A stretch of 8,349 nt of DNA, from the NCBI GenBank assembly GCA_964569295.1, contig CAZMVU010000211.1, forward strand, positions 1 through 8,349, written 5' to 3'. Both the position numbers and the translations under genes were made by a program. This DNA comes from CAZMVU01 sp964569295 (GTDB lineage: Bacteria; Hydrogenedentota; Hydrogenedentia; Hydrogenedentales; JAGMZX01). How positions within the stretch are numbered: position 1 is the first letter of the stretch; every line of letters begins with the position of its first letter. The notes beneath the pieces are model-generated. The model saw nothing but the letters and a program-made list of their open reading frames with translations. It made no database searches and was not told the origin of the DNA. Of this stretch, positions 1 to 6,395 are shown in pieces.

Positions 1-91
1 CGCGAGCCGAAACAGTCCACAGGGAGCGCGAGCGTACCCGCGAGCCGAAACAGTCCATAGGGAGGGCGAGCGTACCCGCGAGCCGAAACAG
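1..91. repeat. 38-bp tandem repeat, 2.4 copies, cut by the window edge
   Basis: Two full copies (1-38 and 39-76) differ at only two positions (C/T at 20/58 and C/G at 27/65), and a third copy starts at 77 and stops matching after about 15 bases. The unit starts CGCGAGCCGAAACAG and ends GCGAGCGTACC. The copies abut with no spacers, so this is not a CRISPR array. The period is not a multiple of three and no open frame with a start crosses it, so it is most likely an intergenic repeat. The array probably continues to the left of the window. Its function is unknown. Confidence 0.85.
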
Positions 92-193
92 CCGATGATG
101 CTCGAAATTCTATCGTTCTTTATTGCCCGTTACGACCCTTAAGGCACTAATGCTCCTTTTGCCTGCCCGGTAGCAGCGGACTCCAGAGGGTCG

Positions 194-232
194 CGGCCAT
201 GTAACAGGCAAGACCGTGGCCGGCGCGTTTTC
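194..232 (+). terminator. possible rho-independent terminator
   Basis: CGGCCATG (194-201) can pair with CGTGGCCG (215-222), giving an 8-bp stem with one T-G wobble and a 13-base loop. A run of five T (228-232) follows five bases after the stem. It would end a plus-strand transcript entering from the left of the window. The large loop and the gap before the T-run make this weak. Apart from this, the repeat array and the promoter at 290-298, I see nothing in the 341 bases before the first gene. Confidence 0.2.
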
Positions 233-289
233 CGTAATAAACAGCGAGTACCTTGCCAGGGCCGAAATTCAACGTACGCAGGTTCGCGG

Positions 290-298
290 TGTTATAAT
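290..298 (+). promoter_or_regulatory. extended -10 promoter for the DUF1294 gene
   Basis: The string TGTTATAAT is a perfect extended -10 element (TGnTATAAT). No good -35 lies at 17 bases. TTCAAC at 268-273 is 19 bases upstream and matches poorly, which suits an extended -10 promoter that depends little on -35 contacts. Transcription would begin near 305, leaving a leader of about 37 bases that contains the Shine-Dalgarno site. This also argues against any translation start upstream of 298. Confidence 0.6.
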
Positions 299-331
299 GC
301 GGCTTCCAAGAGGGCGCCCAGCCCCGGCACC

Positions 332-338
332 AAGGAGG
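332..338 (+). promoter_or_regulatory. Shine-Dalgarno site fixing the start at 342
   Basis: AAGGAGG is a full-strength ribosome binding site three bases before the ATG at 342 when counted from its last G. The open frame extends upstream to an ATG at 216, but that start has no such site and lies before the promoter, so 342 is the start to use. Confidence 0.75.
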
Positions 339-341
339 TTT

Positions 342-728
342 ATGCGAAACACCAGCACTTTTTTCGCGCGGCATTCCGTTTTGTTCGCGCTGGCGGCGGC
401 GTTTCTCTTCGTCCTGTTTTTCCTGCCGTGGTTTCTCGAGGCGGCCGGCACCCCATGGCTGTTGCAGGTGCTTCGCACCGTGTACCTCGCGTTAACGGTG
501 GCCACCTTCGGCGGTTGGGCGTGGGACAAGTACCGCGCCGTGTCCCAGGGCTGGCGTGTGGCGGAGAAGACACTGCTTGCGCTCACGCTGGCCGGCGGAA
601 TGCTCGGGGCCATGGCTGGCATGCTCGTGTTTCGCCACAAAACACGCCATCGCCTCTTTTGGACGGCGGCTTATGCGGCGTTCGTGTTGCATTTGGCAAT
701 CTTGTGGGTATTGTTCGTGCGCGGGTAG
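342..728 (+). CDS. DUF1294 family small integral membrane protein
   Basis: This is a 128-residue inner-membrane protein with about four hydrophobic helices (roughly 13-32, 39-58, 77-97 and 106-126). The diagnostic DUF1294 pattern is visible: WDKYRA (61-66), GWRVAEKTLL (70-79), a Gly-rich GG..GA..GM helix (85-93) and FRHKT (97-101), whose His-Lys-Thr is the family signature. Members are usually 85-150 residues. Some carry an N-terminal cold-shock domain; this one has an extra hydrophobic helix instead. The biochemical role of the family is not known, and nothing in the neighbourhood reveals it. The start is chosen from the strong AAGGAGG site and the extended -10 promoter just upstream. The gene stands alone: the next one begins 245 bases downstream with its own promoter candidate. 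The family call is confident, the function unknown. Confidence 0.88.
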   Translation: MRNTSTFFARHSVLFALAAAFLFVLFFLPWFLEAAGTPWLLQVLRTVYLALTVATFGGWAWDKYRAVSQGWRVAEKTLLALTLAGGMLGAMAGMLVFRHKTRHRLFWTAAYAAFVLHLAILWVLFVRG

Positions 729-737
729 CCGCCATTG

Positions 738-754
738 GCCCGGGCGCACCGGGC
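738..754 (+). terminator. GC stem-loop just after the DUF1294 stop codon
   Basis: GCCCGG (738-743) and CCGGGC (749-754) form a perfect 6-bp all-GC stem with a five-base loop, starting nine bases after the stop codon. No T-run follows, so it is not a classical intrinsic terminator. It could protect the 3' end of the message or be chance in GC-rich DNA. Confidence 0.25.
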
Positions 755-833
755 GCAGGGTGGGATACAGCACCTGAAGGTACGCCTTACAGCGGGGCCA
801 CCCCCTTCATGCGCCGGGCGGCAGGCAAACCGT

Positions 834-862
834 TTGACTGCCTCCGGTGTGTGCAGTAGACT
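834..862 (+). promoter_or_regulatory. sigma70-type promoter candidate for the outer-membrane factor gene
   Basis: TTGACT (834-839, 5 of 6 to consensus) and TAGACT (857-862, 4 of 6) are separated by exactly 17 bases. Transcription would start near 869 and give a leader of about 105 bases before the ATG at 974. It is the only well-spaced pair I found in this gap. It supports separate transcription from the DUF1294 gene. Confidence 0.42.
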
Positions 863-973
863 TCGAAACCGGTGGGGCGCCTTGCCGCAGGGCCGCGATA
901 CCCCATAAGCAGCGACAAAAACCGCAGGGCGGCGTGTGTGCACTGAGCGCCCTCGAAACAGCGGGAGAACACC

Positions 974-2848
974 ATGCAGCCAAAATACAAGCCCCTCTTC
1001 CCAACGGTCTTGTGGCTGAGTATCGTGCTGGCGATGACGGGGACGCGCCTGCATGCGCAACCGGCCGGCGTGACCGAGGCCGCACCTGCCACACAGGAAG
1101 ACCGTAACCTGCCCAGCGAACCGCAAGGACAGCGGCCCGCAGCACCGCCGCCAACCGCCGAGGAAGACACGGCCGGGACCGAAATGACCGTGCCGGCCCA
1201 ACCCGTCGAGGCTACTGAGCAGGTCGAGTTGCGGTATGAGGATTTTTTCGAAACTGCCGATCGCTCGATTCAGCGCCAGATCGACGTCGACCTCATTGAC
1301 CTCGACCAGTTGCGTCAAGCCCTTGATGTAGAGTTCGGTCAATCGCAAGTGCGTCTCTCGCTCGATGACTGCCTGATGCTGGCCCTCGAGAACAATCCCG
1401 ACATTCTGGTGAGTCAGTATGAGCCGTTGAAGGCGGACGGCGACATCATGTCGGCCAAGGGTGAGTTCGATCCGGTGGCCCGCACCGACATGAACTACAC
1501 CGAGTCTTCGCAGGCGGCCTCGCAGCAGATCCGGGTGTTCGGCGGCATATCGAGCATCGAAAGTTACACTACCACCTCGACCACCAGTATGAGCCAAAAG
1601 TTGCACACGGGCACGGTGTGGAATCTGGCATTTTCCCTCAACCGTGAAGAAACCACTTTTGGCGGTTTCATTGAAGAGTGGGACGGCGCCATCACCGTCT
1701 CGCTTACCCAGCCGCTACTGCGCGGCGTTGGCACGCGCGTGAACAAGGTGCGTATTTCGCAGGCACGAAACGCGAAGGACATCGCCGAGGAGCAAATGCG
1801 CCTCACCGTCATGCAGACCACCGCCAGCGTTATCAAGGCCTACTGGGACCTCGTCGGGGCGGTCGAGAACCTCAAGGTGCGCCAGGAATCGCTGCGCAAT
1901 GCGGAGCGCCTGCTCACCATCAACGAGACCCGCCGTGAAATCGGCACCGCCGCCGACACCGATGTACTGCAAGCAAAAGCGGGCGTGGCCACGCGCCAGA
2001 GCGAACTCGTCATGGCGCGCAATGCCGTGGGCACCGCCGGGGACCAACTCAAACAAATCCTCGACCTGCGCGACGGCGAGCACCTCTCGCGGGCGCGCAT
2101 CATTCCTACAAGCCGCCCGCACATCGATGAGGAGGATCTGGTGGCGCAGGAAGAGCTGGATACCTTTCTCGCACGGCATGTGGAACTGGCCATCGACAAC
2201 CGGCCCGAGGTGAATATGGCGGCGCTCACCGTCGACAATGCCGAGCTCGAGAAACTGAGCGCCCGCAACCAGATGCTGCCCCAGTTCGATGCCGGCGTAT
2301 CCTACACCCAGGGCGGCCGCCAACGCAGCATCGACGATGTCCTGACGGGGATCCGGGCGGGTCAGACGGACGTACTAAGCTTCACCATCACCGGCTCGGT
2401 GCCGATCGGTAACCGCGCGGCGCGGGGACAGCATTTGCGCGCCAGGCTCGGCGTGCGCGAGGCGGAACAGCGCCACGCGAACGCCGAACAGCAGCTCATG
2501 CTCGGCGTACACCTGGCCGTGCGCAACATGTTTACCAACCAGACCCTTATCGAGAGTACGCGCCAAGCCCGCGAGTTCCAGGAGGTCAGTGTGACCGCCG
2601 AGGAAAAGCGCTTGCGTCTGGGCGTCACCACCAGTTACCAGGTACTGCTCGTGCAGGAAGACCTCACCGCCGCCCAGACCCAGGAAGTGCAGGCTATAGT
2701 GGACTACCAAAAGGCCCGTACCGACCTGCGCCTTGCAGCCGGCACCCTGCTCGAGGACCTCGGCATCGCGTTTACACCCCCCGAAGAAGAGCGCGCTGTG
2801 GGCTATATCGACAGCGTCACGCCCCGTCTGCCCAGTGCCGGCGAATAG
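974..2848 (+). CDS. TolC-like outer-membrane efflux/secretion channel (OEP family)
   Basis: This 624-residue protein is a predicted trimeric outer-membrane channel of the TolC/OEP family, which joins an inner-membrane transporter and a periplasmic adaptor to carry substrates out of the cell. A Sec signal peptide covers residues 1-28 (cleavage after LHA); there is no lipobox Cys, so it is not lipidated. Residues 29-100 are an acidic, Pro/Ala-rich extension. The first OEP repeat runs from about 126 (RLSLDDCLMLALENNPDI, 127-144) to 365, with the SLTQPLLRG segment at 243-251 and long amphipathic helices at 255-365. The second repeat runs from about 405 to 597, with SVPIGN at 475-480. TolC itself has roughly 470 mature residues, so the length excess is mostly the extension plus Ser/Thr-rich strands near 175-230. 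GGGAG (963-967) sits six bases before the ATG. No adaptor or pump gene is in the window, so the substrate cannot be inferred. Heavy-metal, drug or type I secretion roles are all possible. Confidence 0.9.
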   Translation: MQPKYKPLFPTVLWLSIVLAMTGTRLHAQPAGVTEAAPATQEDRNLPSEPQGQRPAAPPPTAEEDTAGTEMTVPAQPVEATEQVELRYEDFFETADRSIQRQIDVDLIDLDQLRQALDVEFGQSQVRLSLDDCLMLALENNPDILVSQYEPLKADGDIMSAKGEFDPVARTDMNYTESSQAASQQIRVFGGISSIESYTTTSTTSMSQKLHTGTVWNLAFSLNREETTFGGFIEEWDGAITVSLTQPLLRGVGTRVNKVRISQARNAKDIAEEQMRLTVMQTTASVIKAYWDLVGAVENLKVRQESLRNAERLLTINETRREIGTAADTDVLQAKAGVATRQSELVMARNAVGTAGDQLKQILDLRDGEHLSRARIIPTSRPHIDEEDLVAQEELDTFLARHVELAIDNRPEVNMAALTVDNAELEKLSARNQMLPQFDAGVSYTQGGRQRSIDDVLTGIRAGQTDVLSFTITGSVPIGNRAARGQHLRARLGVREAEQRHANAEQQLMLGVHLAVRNMFTNQTLIESTRQAREFQEVSVTAEEKRLRLGVTTSYQVLLVQEDLTAAQTQEVQAIVDYQKARTDLRLAAGTLLEDLGIAFTPPEEERAVGYIDSVTPRLPSAGE

Positions 2849-3003
2849 GCCGCGCCCCCGCCCAACGGGAATGAAGACCGCTATCGGCCACTCGCCAGAT
2901 ACGACGGCCACGCTTCAACCGGGGCATGGCTATCGTGGACCCACATGGTTTTCCCTATCGCGGGCCTTATAGTAGCCACGTTGCTTATCCACGGCCGGCC
3001 GAG

Positions 3004-3027
3004 CGGGACCCCGCAGGGATTGTCCCG
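3004..3027 (-). terminator. weak stem-loop between convergent genes
   Basis: CGGGAC (3004-3009) and GTCCCG (3022-3027) pair over 6 bp with a 12-base loop, about 15 bases past the stop codon of the minus-strand gene ending at 3043. It lacks a T-run on either strand. It is the best hairpin I see in the 194 bases between two converging genes, where some terminator is expected. Confidence 0.2.
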
Positions 3028-3042
3028 AGCCGCCCGCGCCGG

Positions 3043-4638
3043 TCACATCGTCTCCCGGCGGCGGCGCGCCCGGAGAACGCCTGCAAGTCCCATCAACAGC
3101 AGCAGACTGCCCAACACCACCGGTCCCGTGAGGGGTACGGTCGCATCCCGCGGCTCGGTACCATTCAGCAAGGCATTGCGCGCTACGTATACGTAGAAAC
3201 TGCGCGACTTATGGCCGTCTCGTGTGTTGTCGTACTCTTCGCCGTTGGTGTACTCGTCAGCATCCAGGTCGCCCAAGGGCGAGAACGGTTCACCCCCGGC
3301 GCCGGTGACCGTCGTGTAAGTGCGTGTCAAGCCGAGCTGTGAAGCAATAGCATTGCGCATGCTGCTGCTTGTCGAGAGCAGGGCGGCGATCAGTTCGAGT
3401 TGGTCCGGGTAACTCGAGGCCACGGCCGGGTCCGTCTGCAACGACGCGAGATTATCCTGGTAGACGCAGGTCATCTGGTGCGTCAGCCGGCCGCGCACCT
3501 CGCACAAGACATCGCGGAACAGCGCCACTTCCCAGTGGTCCGTCAAGCCATTGTTGTCCACATCGGCCTCGGTCCAGTCCAGGCCGAAAGCCGCAGAATA
3601 CAGCGCAGGGAATTGCGCGTCGAAGTCCGGGCAGACCTCGAGCGGCGGGCACAGCGGTATTTCCCCTTCCCCTTCCCCTTCCCCTTCCCCTTCCCCTTCC
3701 CCTTCACCCTCGCCCTCGCCCTCGCCTTCGCCTTCACCGCCATTCTCAGGCTCGATGAAAGTGCCGGTAAGCGTGATCGGGCCAAGGGAACTCGTGGCGT
3801 AGCCCTGCACCTTGATGGTGAAAATGTCGTCTTCCAGGGCGGCCCCGAAAAGGTTGAAGAATCCCAGCTCGACCGGCGACGTGCGGGGGATTATGTTACG
3901 CAGGCTGCCAACTTCTTGAGGCTCGTCAGGCGTATCGTCGCGGTATACAACGAACTCTTGCAGCATCGTGTTGGCACTGGCGTTGTAATCGAGGGTTATG
4001 GCTATTTTAGTGACCTCATCGCCCACGGCGATACAGGTCGCACCGTCTGGCTCATAAGGGCTCTCGGCAATGTTGGGGTTGCTGTTGCGGACGACCCATT
4101 CGAACAGCGCCTCACTGGTGAAGGGGTCGACGCCCGGCCATTCAATGCCGAATCGGAACCGGTTCACATCGACTTCGTTCTCGGTAAACGGTGTGCCAAT
4201 ATACAGATATGAATTGCTGCTCGACAGAACGGGGTCATCGCTGCCCGTTTCCTGAATGGTGCTGTCCACAGTCCACTCCGCGGTGAGCTCCCAATCATGG
4301 TCGTCACTCACGACAACCGGCCGGTAAGAAGCCGGACCGCCACCTGCGGCCTCCCCAAGTACGATATAGCCCTCGCCGCCTTCATCCGGGTCGTCCGTAA
4401 CACTCACCTCAAAGGTGTTGTCGCCTTGTACCTGGAGGATATTGTTCCCACCATTCGGGCCCTCGGTCGGCGTGGCCGCGTCCGGGTCGCCCAAGGGCGC
4501 CGGCTCGGTCCAATACAGAATGCCTGGTCCCTCGGCCTCTCCCCATGTCATTGTCTTGGAGACCAGTTCCTGCGCAAAGGCCGGCCCCGCCATCAAAGCA
4601 ACGGCTGCCAGCACGCCGATTGTTTTCATATACCACAT
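3043..4638 (-). CDS. secreted GE-repeat protein with calcium-loop-like motifs and C-terminal sorting-type anchor
   Basis: This is a 531-residue exported protein of unknown function. Order of parts: signal peptide 1-22 (cleavage after AFA); a beta-rich acidic domain, about 23-296, with no motif I recognise, possibly a lectin- or jelly-roll-like sandwich; thirteen Gly-Glu dipeptides (301-326); a Cys-bearing domain (327-498) with CPPLEVC (330-336) and two further Cys at 379 and 391; and a hydrophobic tail. Two segments resemble calcium-binding loops of the EF-hand/dockerin kind: DVDNNGLTDHWE (359-370) and GDLDADEYTNGEEY (456-469). The tail VPLTGP (501-506), a hydrophobic stretch to about 522 and RARRRR (523-528) has the layout of PEP-CTERM-like sorting signals. 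The frame stays open upstream to 4902, but those 88 residues lack a signal peptide or ribosome site. The start at 4638 follows GGGAGGA; the in-frame ATG at 4629 is an alternative. A structural or substrate-binding role at the cell surface is inference. Confidence 0.75.
   Translation of the reverse strand: MWYMKTIGVLAAVALMAGPAFAQELVSKTMTWGEAEGPGILYWTEPAPLGDPDAATPTEGPNGGNNILQVQGDNTFEVSVTDDPDEGGEGYIVLGEAAGGGPASYRPVVVSDDHDWELTAEWTVDSTIQETGSDDPVLSSSNSYLYIGTPFTENEVDVNRFRFGIEWPGVDPFTSEALFEWVVRNSNPNIAESPYEPDGATCIAVGDEVTKIAITLDYNASANTMLQEFVVYRDDTPDEPQEVGSLRNIIPRTSPVELGFFNLFGAALEDDIFTIKVQGYATSSLGPITLTGTFIEPENGGEGEGEGEGEGEGEGEGEGEGEGEGEIPLCPPLEVCPDFDAQFPALYSAAFGLDWTEADVDNNGLTDHWEVALFRDVLCEVRGRLTHQMTCVYQDNLASLQTDPAVASSYPDQLELIAALLSTSSSMRNAIASQLGLTRTYTTVTGAGGEPFSPLGDLDADEYTNGEEYDNTRDGHKSRSFYVYVARNALLNGTEPRDATVPLTGPVVLGSLLLLMGLAGVLRARRRRETM
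3661..3738 (-). repeat. hexanucleotide repeat coding for 13 Gly-Glu units
   Basis: Thirteen in-frame 6-bp units code Gly-Glu. Seven identical units occupy 3661-3702 (GGGGAA on the coding strand). The other six (3703-3738) vary in codon use: GGCGAG, GGCGAA and GGTGAA. Because six is a multiple of three, gain or loss of units changes linker length without shifting the frame. The uniform end looks recently expanded and the mixed end older. On the coding strand and in the mRNA the uniform part has seven G4 runs split by AA. Confidence 0.95.
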
Positions 4639-4648
4639 AACCAAGAGT

Positions 4649-4655
4649 TCCTCCC
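4649..4655 (-). promoter_or_regulatory. Shine-Dalgarno site deciding the start of the GE-repeat protein
   Basis: GGGAGGA on the minus strand lies 11 bases (counted from GGAGG) before the ATG at 4638. It is 20 bases before the second in-frame ATG at 4629, which begins a more classical signal peptide (MKTIG). The spacing favours 4638, although it is slightly long. Confidence 0.55.
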
Positions 4656-4693
4656 GACAACGTCGCGGACCTTCCCTGGATCGAAACGCTCTC

Positions 4694-4699
4694 AGTATA
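4694..4699 (-). promoter_or_regulatory. -10 element candidate for the GE-repeat protein gene
   Basis: TATACT on the minus strand matches TATAAT at five of six positions and would start transcription near 4687, about 49 bases before the ATG. No recognisable -35 is found 16-18 bases upstream, where the sequence is A-rich then pyrimidine-rich. Further back, a GCGGGC/GCCCGC stem (4767-4787) without a T-run could mark the 3' end of the reductase transcript, but this is weak. Confidence 0.3.
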
Positions 4700-4916
4700 C
4701 ACGAAGGAAGAGGATTTTTCTGCCCTTTCTTTTTCACGCCCCCACATGGGCAATCGTGACGCCGAAGCGGGCACTCCGTGGGCCCGCCATCCACAAGGAT
4801 AGCGCCAATGGCTGCGGCTCCCTTGCAGCATGGGTTCATTGTGGCCGAGTGGCGGGGCAAGGCGCAAACATGTGCCAAGGGCGAATCGACTCCGGAACGC
4901 AAGTGCTGCCGCCGGT

Positions 4917-6395
4917 CTACGATGCAGCGCCTTTTCTATCGCGGGCGGCTTTCGCGGGCTTGCTGGTATGGTTGTTGCCGTTTTCCGCGACAGCCTTGCC
5001 CGCCGCGTTCTCGCCGGGGTTTTTAAGCTCATGAGAGCGGATCAGCGAGAGCATTTCATAGTATTGGGTGAAGCGCTCCCGGGGCTTATGCACGGCCTGG
5101 CCGCGCAGTTGCTCCGCATCGTCGATCGTTTTCCAGTCTTCGAACGACACCACCCGGGTACCACGCTCCCGCAAGAGCCCGATGACCGCCTGGGTACTCG
5201 GCTCGGGACACGGCGTGAGCTGGCCGATGTCATGAAGCAGGTTATTGACCGTCTCGACGCTGTCGGGCTTGTTCGTGCCGATAACCCCGCTGGGCCCCCG
5301 CTTTATCCAGCCAGTGCAATACATGCCCGGCACCGGCTCCCCCGCTTCCGTCACACGGCCCCCCTCATTGGGAATGGTGCCCCAGCGTGTATTGAAAGGT
5401 ACGCCGGGCATGGGCAGGCCCCGGTAACCGATGCTGCGGAATACGAGTCCGCAGGGCAATTCCCAGGTGTCGCCGGTGCTGCGCACGTTGCGCTGCCCGG
5501 GCGGGCCCACGAGTTCGTTGCGGCCGAGCAACAAAGCCTTTACATGCGAAGTCCCGAGGATCTTCATCGGGCTGGACAAAAAGTGGAAATGAAGTCGCTT
5601 CGACTTGCCGGGGGGCCGCCCGGCGAATTCCTCGAGGTATTTCAGGTTGTTCTTCTGCGTCGGATCCTGCATGTCGGCCTCGTCTTCCGGCGCGATGACA
5701 AGGTCCTGCGGGGCGACCACCGGATCGCAGTCGGCCAGCTCGCCCAACTCCTTGAGCTCCTTGGTGGTGAACTTGGCCTGGGCGGGACCGCGCCGCCCGA
5801 TGATATGGACTTCCTTGATCTTGCTTTCCGCAAAAGCGTCGAGGGCGTGTTGGGCGATTTCCGTGTGGCGCAGCTCGTCGACGGTCTTGCACAGCATGCG
5901 GGACACGTCGATGGCCACGTTCCCCACCCCTATCACTACAGCGACTTCCTGGGAGAGATCGAAGGTCAGGTGCCGGTAGTCCGGATGTCCGTTGTACCAG
6001 CCAACGAACTGGGTGGCGCCGTGGCTGCCGGGCAGTTCCTCGCCCGCAATGGACATGCGCCGGTCCGTCTCCGCACCGCAGGCAAAAAGCAGGGCATCGT
6101 AATAATGCTTGAGTTCAGGCACCGTAATGTTATAGCCCACCTCGACATTGCCGAGGAACGAGTAGTGCTCGTTCTGCGCGATGCGCTCGTAGACCTTCAC
6201 CACGTTGCGGATCCGCGGGTGGTCCGGCGCCACGCCGCCCCGCACGAGCCCGAAAGGCGTCGGCAGCCGGTCGAACATATCCACCTTGACCGCTTTGTCC
6301 GTTTTCAACAGCGCATCGGCAGCATAAAAACCGCTCGGGCCGCTGCCGATAATGGCCACACGCAACGGGCGCTCGCTTGCGCCTAACTCCGCCAT
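4917..6395 (-). CDS. ferredoxin-NADP+ reductase, adrenodoxin reductase type (FprA-like)
   Basis: This 492-residue cytosolic flavoenzyme should move electrons between NADPH and a ferredoxin through FAD. The FAD-binding Rossmann motif GSGPSG is at 17-22 within VAIIGSGPSGFYAA. The family-typical segment FDRLPTPFGLVRGGVAPDHP (41-60) follows. The NADP(H) motif GVGNVAIDVSR is at 156-166. HIIGRRGPAQAKFTTKEL (197-214) carries the paired arginines (201-202) expected to hold the 2'-phosphate of NADPH. GWIKRGPSGVIGTNK (362-376) is the hallmark C-terminal FAD/NADP segment. Family members are about 450-480 residues; the surplus is a Lys/Ala/Asn-rich tail from about 458. The start at 6395 has AGGAG six bases upstream, while the open frame back to 6605 encodes nothing recognisable. 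A glutamate-synthase small-subunit-like protein is a less likely alternative because no N-terminal iron-sulfur domain is present. No ferredoxin or P450 gene is in view. Confidence 0.92.
   Translation of the reverse strand: MAELGASERPLRVAIIGSGPSGFYAADALLKTDKAVKVDMFDRLPTPFGLVRGGVAPDHPRIRNVVKVYERIAQNEHYSFLGNVEVGYNITVPELKHYYDALLFACGAETDRRMSIAGEELPGSHGATQFVGWYNGHPDYRHLTFDLSQEVAVVIGVGNVAIDVSRMLCKTVDELRHTEIAQHALDAFAESKIKEVHIIGRRGPAQAKFTTKELKELGELADCDPVVAPQDLVIAPEDEADMQDPTQKNNLKYLEEFAGRPPGKSKRLHFHFLSSPMKILGTSHVKALLLGRNELVGPPGQRNVRSTGDTWELPCGLVFRSIGYRGLPMPGVPFNTRWGTIPNEGGRVTEAGEPVPGMYCTGWIKRGPSGVIGTNKPDSVETVNNLLHDIGQLTPCPEPSTQAVIGLLRERGTRVVSFEDWKTIDDAEQLRGQAVHKPRERFTQYYEMLSLIRSHELKNPGENAAGKAVAENGNNHTSKPAKAARDRKGAAS

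Noticed and set aside
1..91. CRISPR array
   Set aside because: Repeat units abut directly without unique spacers, and no cas-like gene is present.
216..341. N-terminal extension of the DUF1294 frame from ATG 216
   Set aside because: It precedes the extended -10 promoter, lacks a good ribosome site and is not part of the known family length; ATG 342 has a consensus site.
671..1606. 311-residue minus-strand frame across the start of the TolC-like gene
   Set aside because: It overlaps a clear signal peptide and OEP domain on the other strand and runs into the DUF1294 gene; nothing recognisable is encoded.
2926..3342. 138-residue plus-strand frame between and into the convergent genes
   Set aside because: No ribosome site or recognisable domain; most of it is antisense to the C-terminus of the GE-repeat protein.
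4639..4902. 88-residue upstream extension of the GE-repeat protein frame
   Set aside because: It would bury the signal peptide inside the protein, has Cys/Arg-rich composition unlike the rest, and covers the likely promoter.
4830..6386. 518-residue open frame on the plus strand opposite the reductase
   Set aside because: The minus strand carries an unmistakable flavoenzyme with all motifs. The opposite frame has no recognisable motif or ribosome site and an odd His/Arg-rich composition; such long shadows are expected in GC-rich genes.
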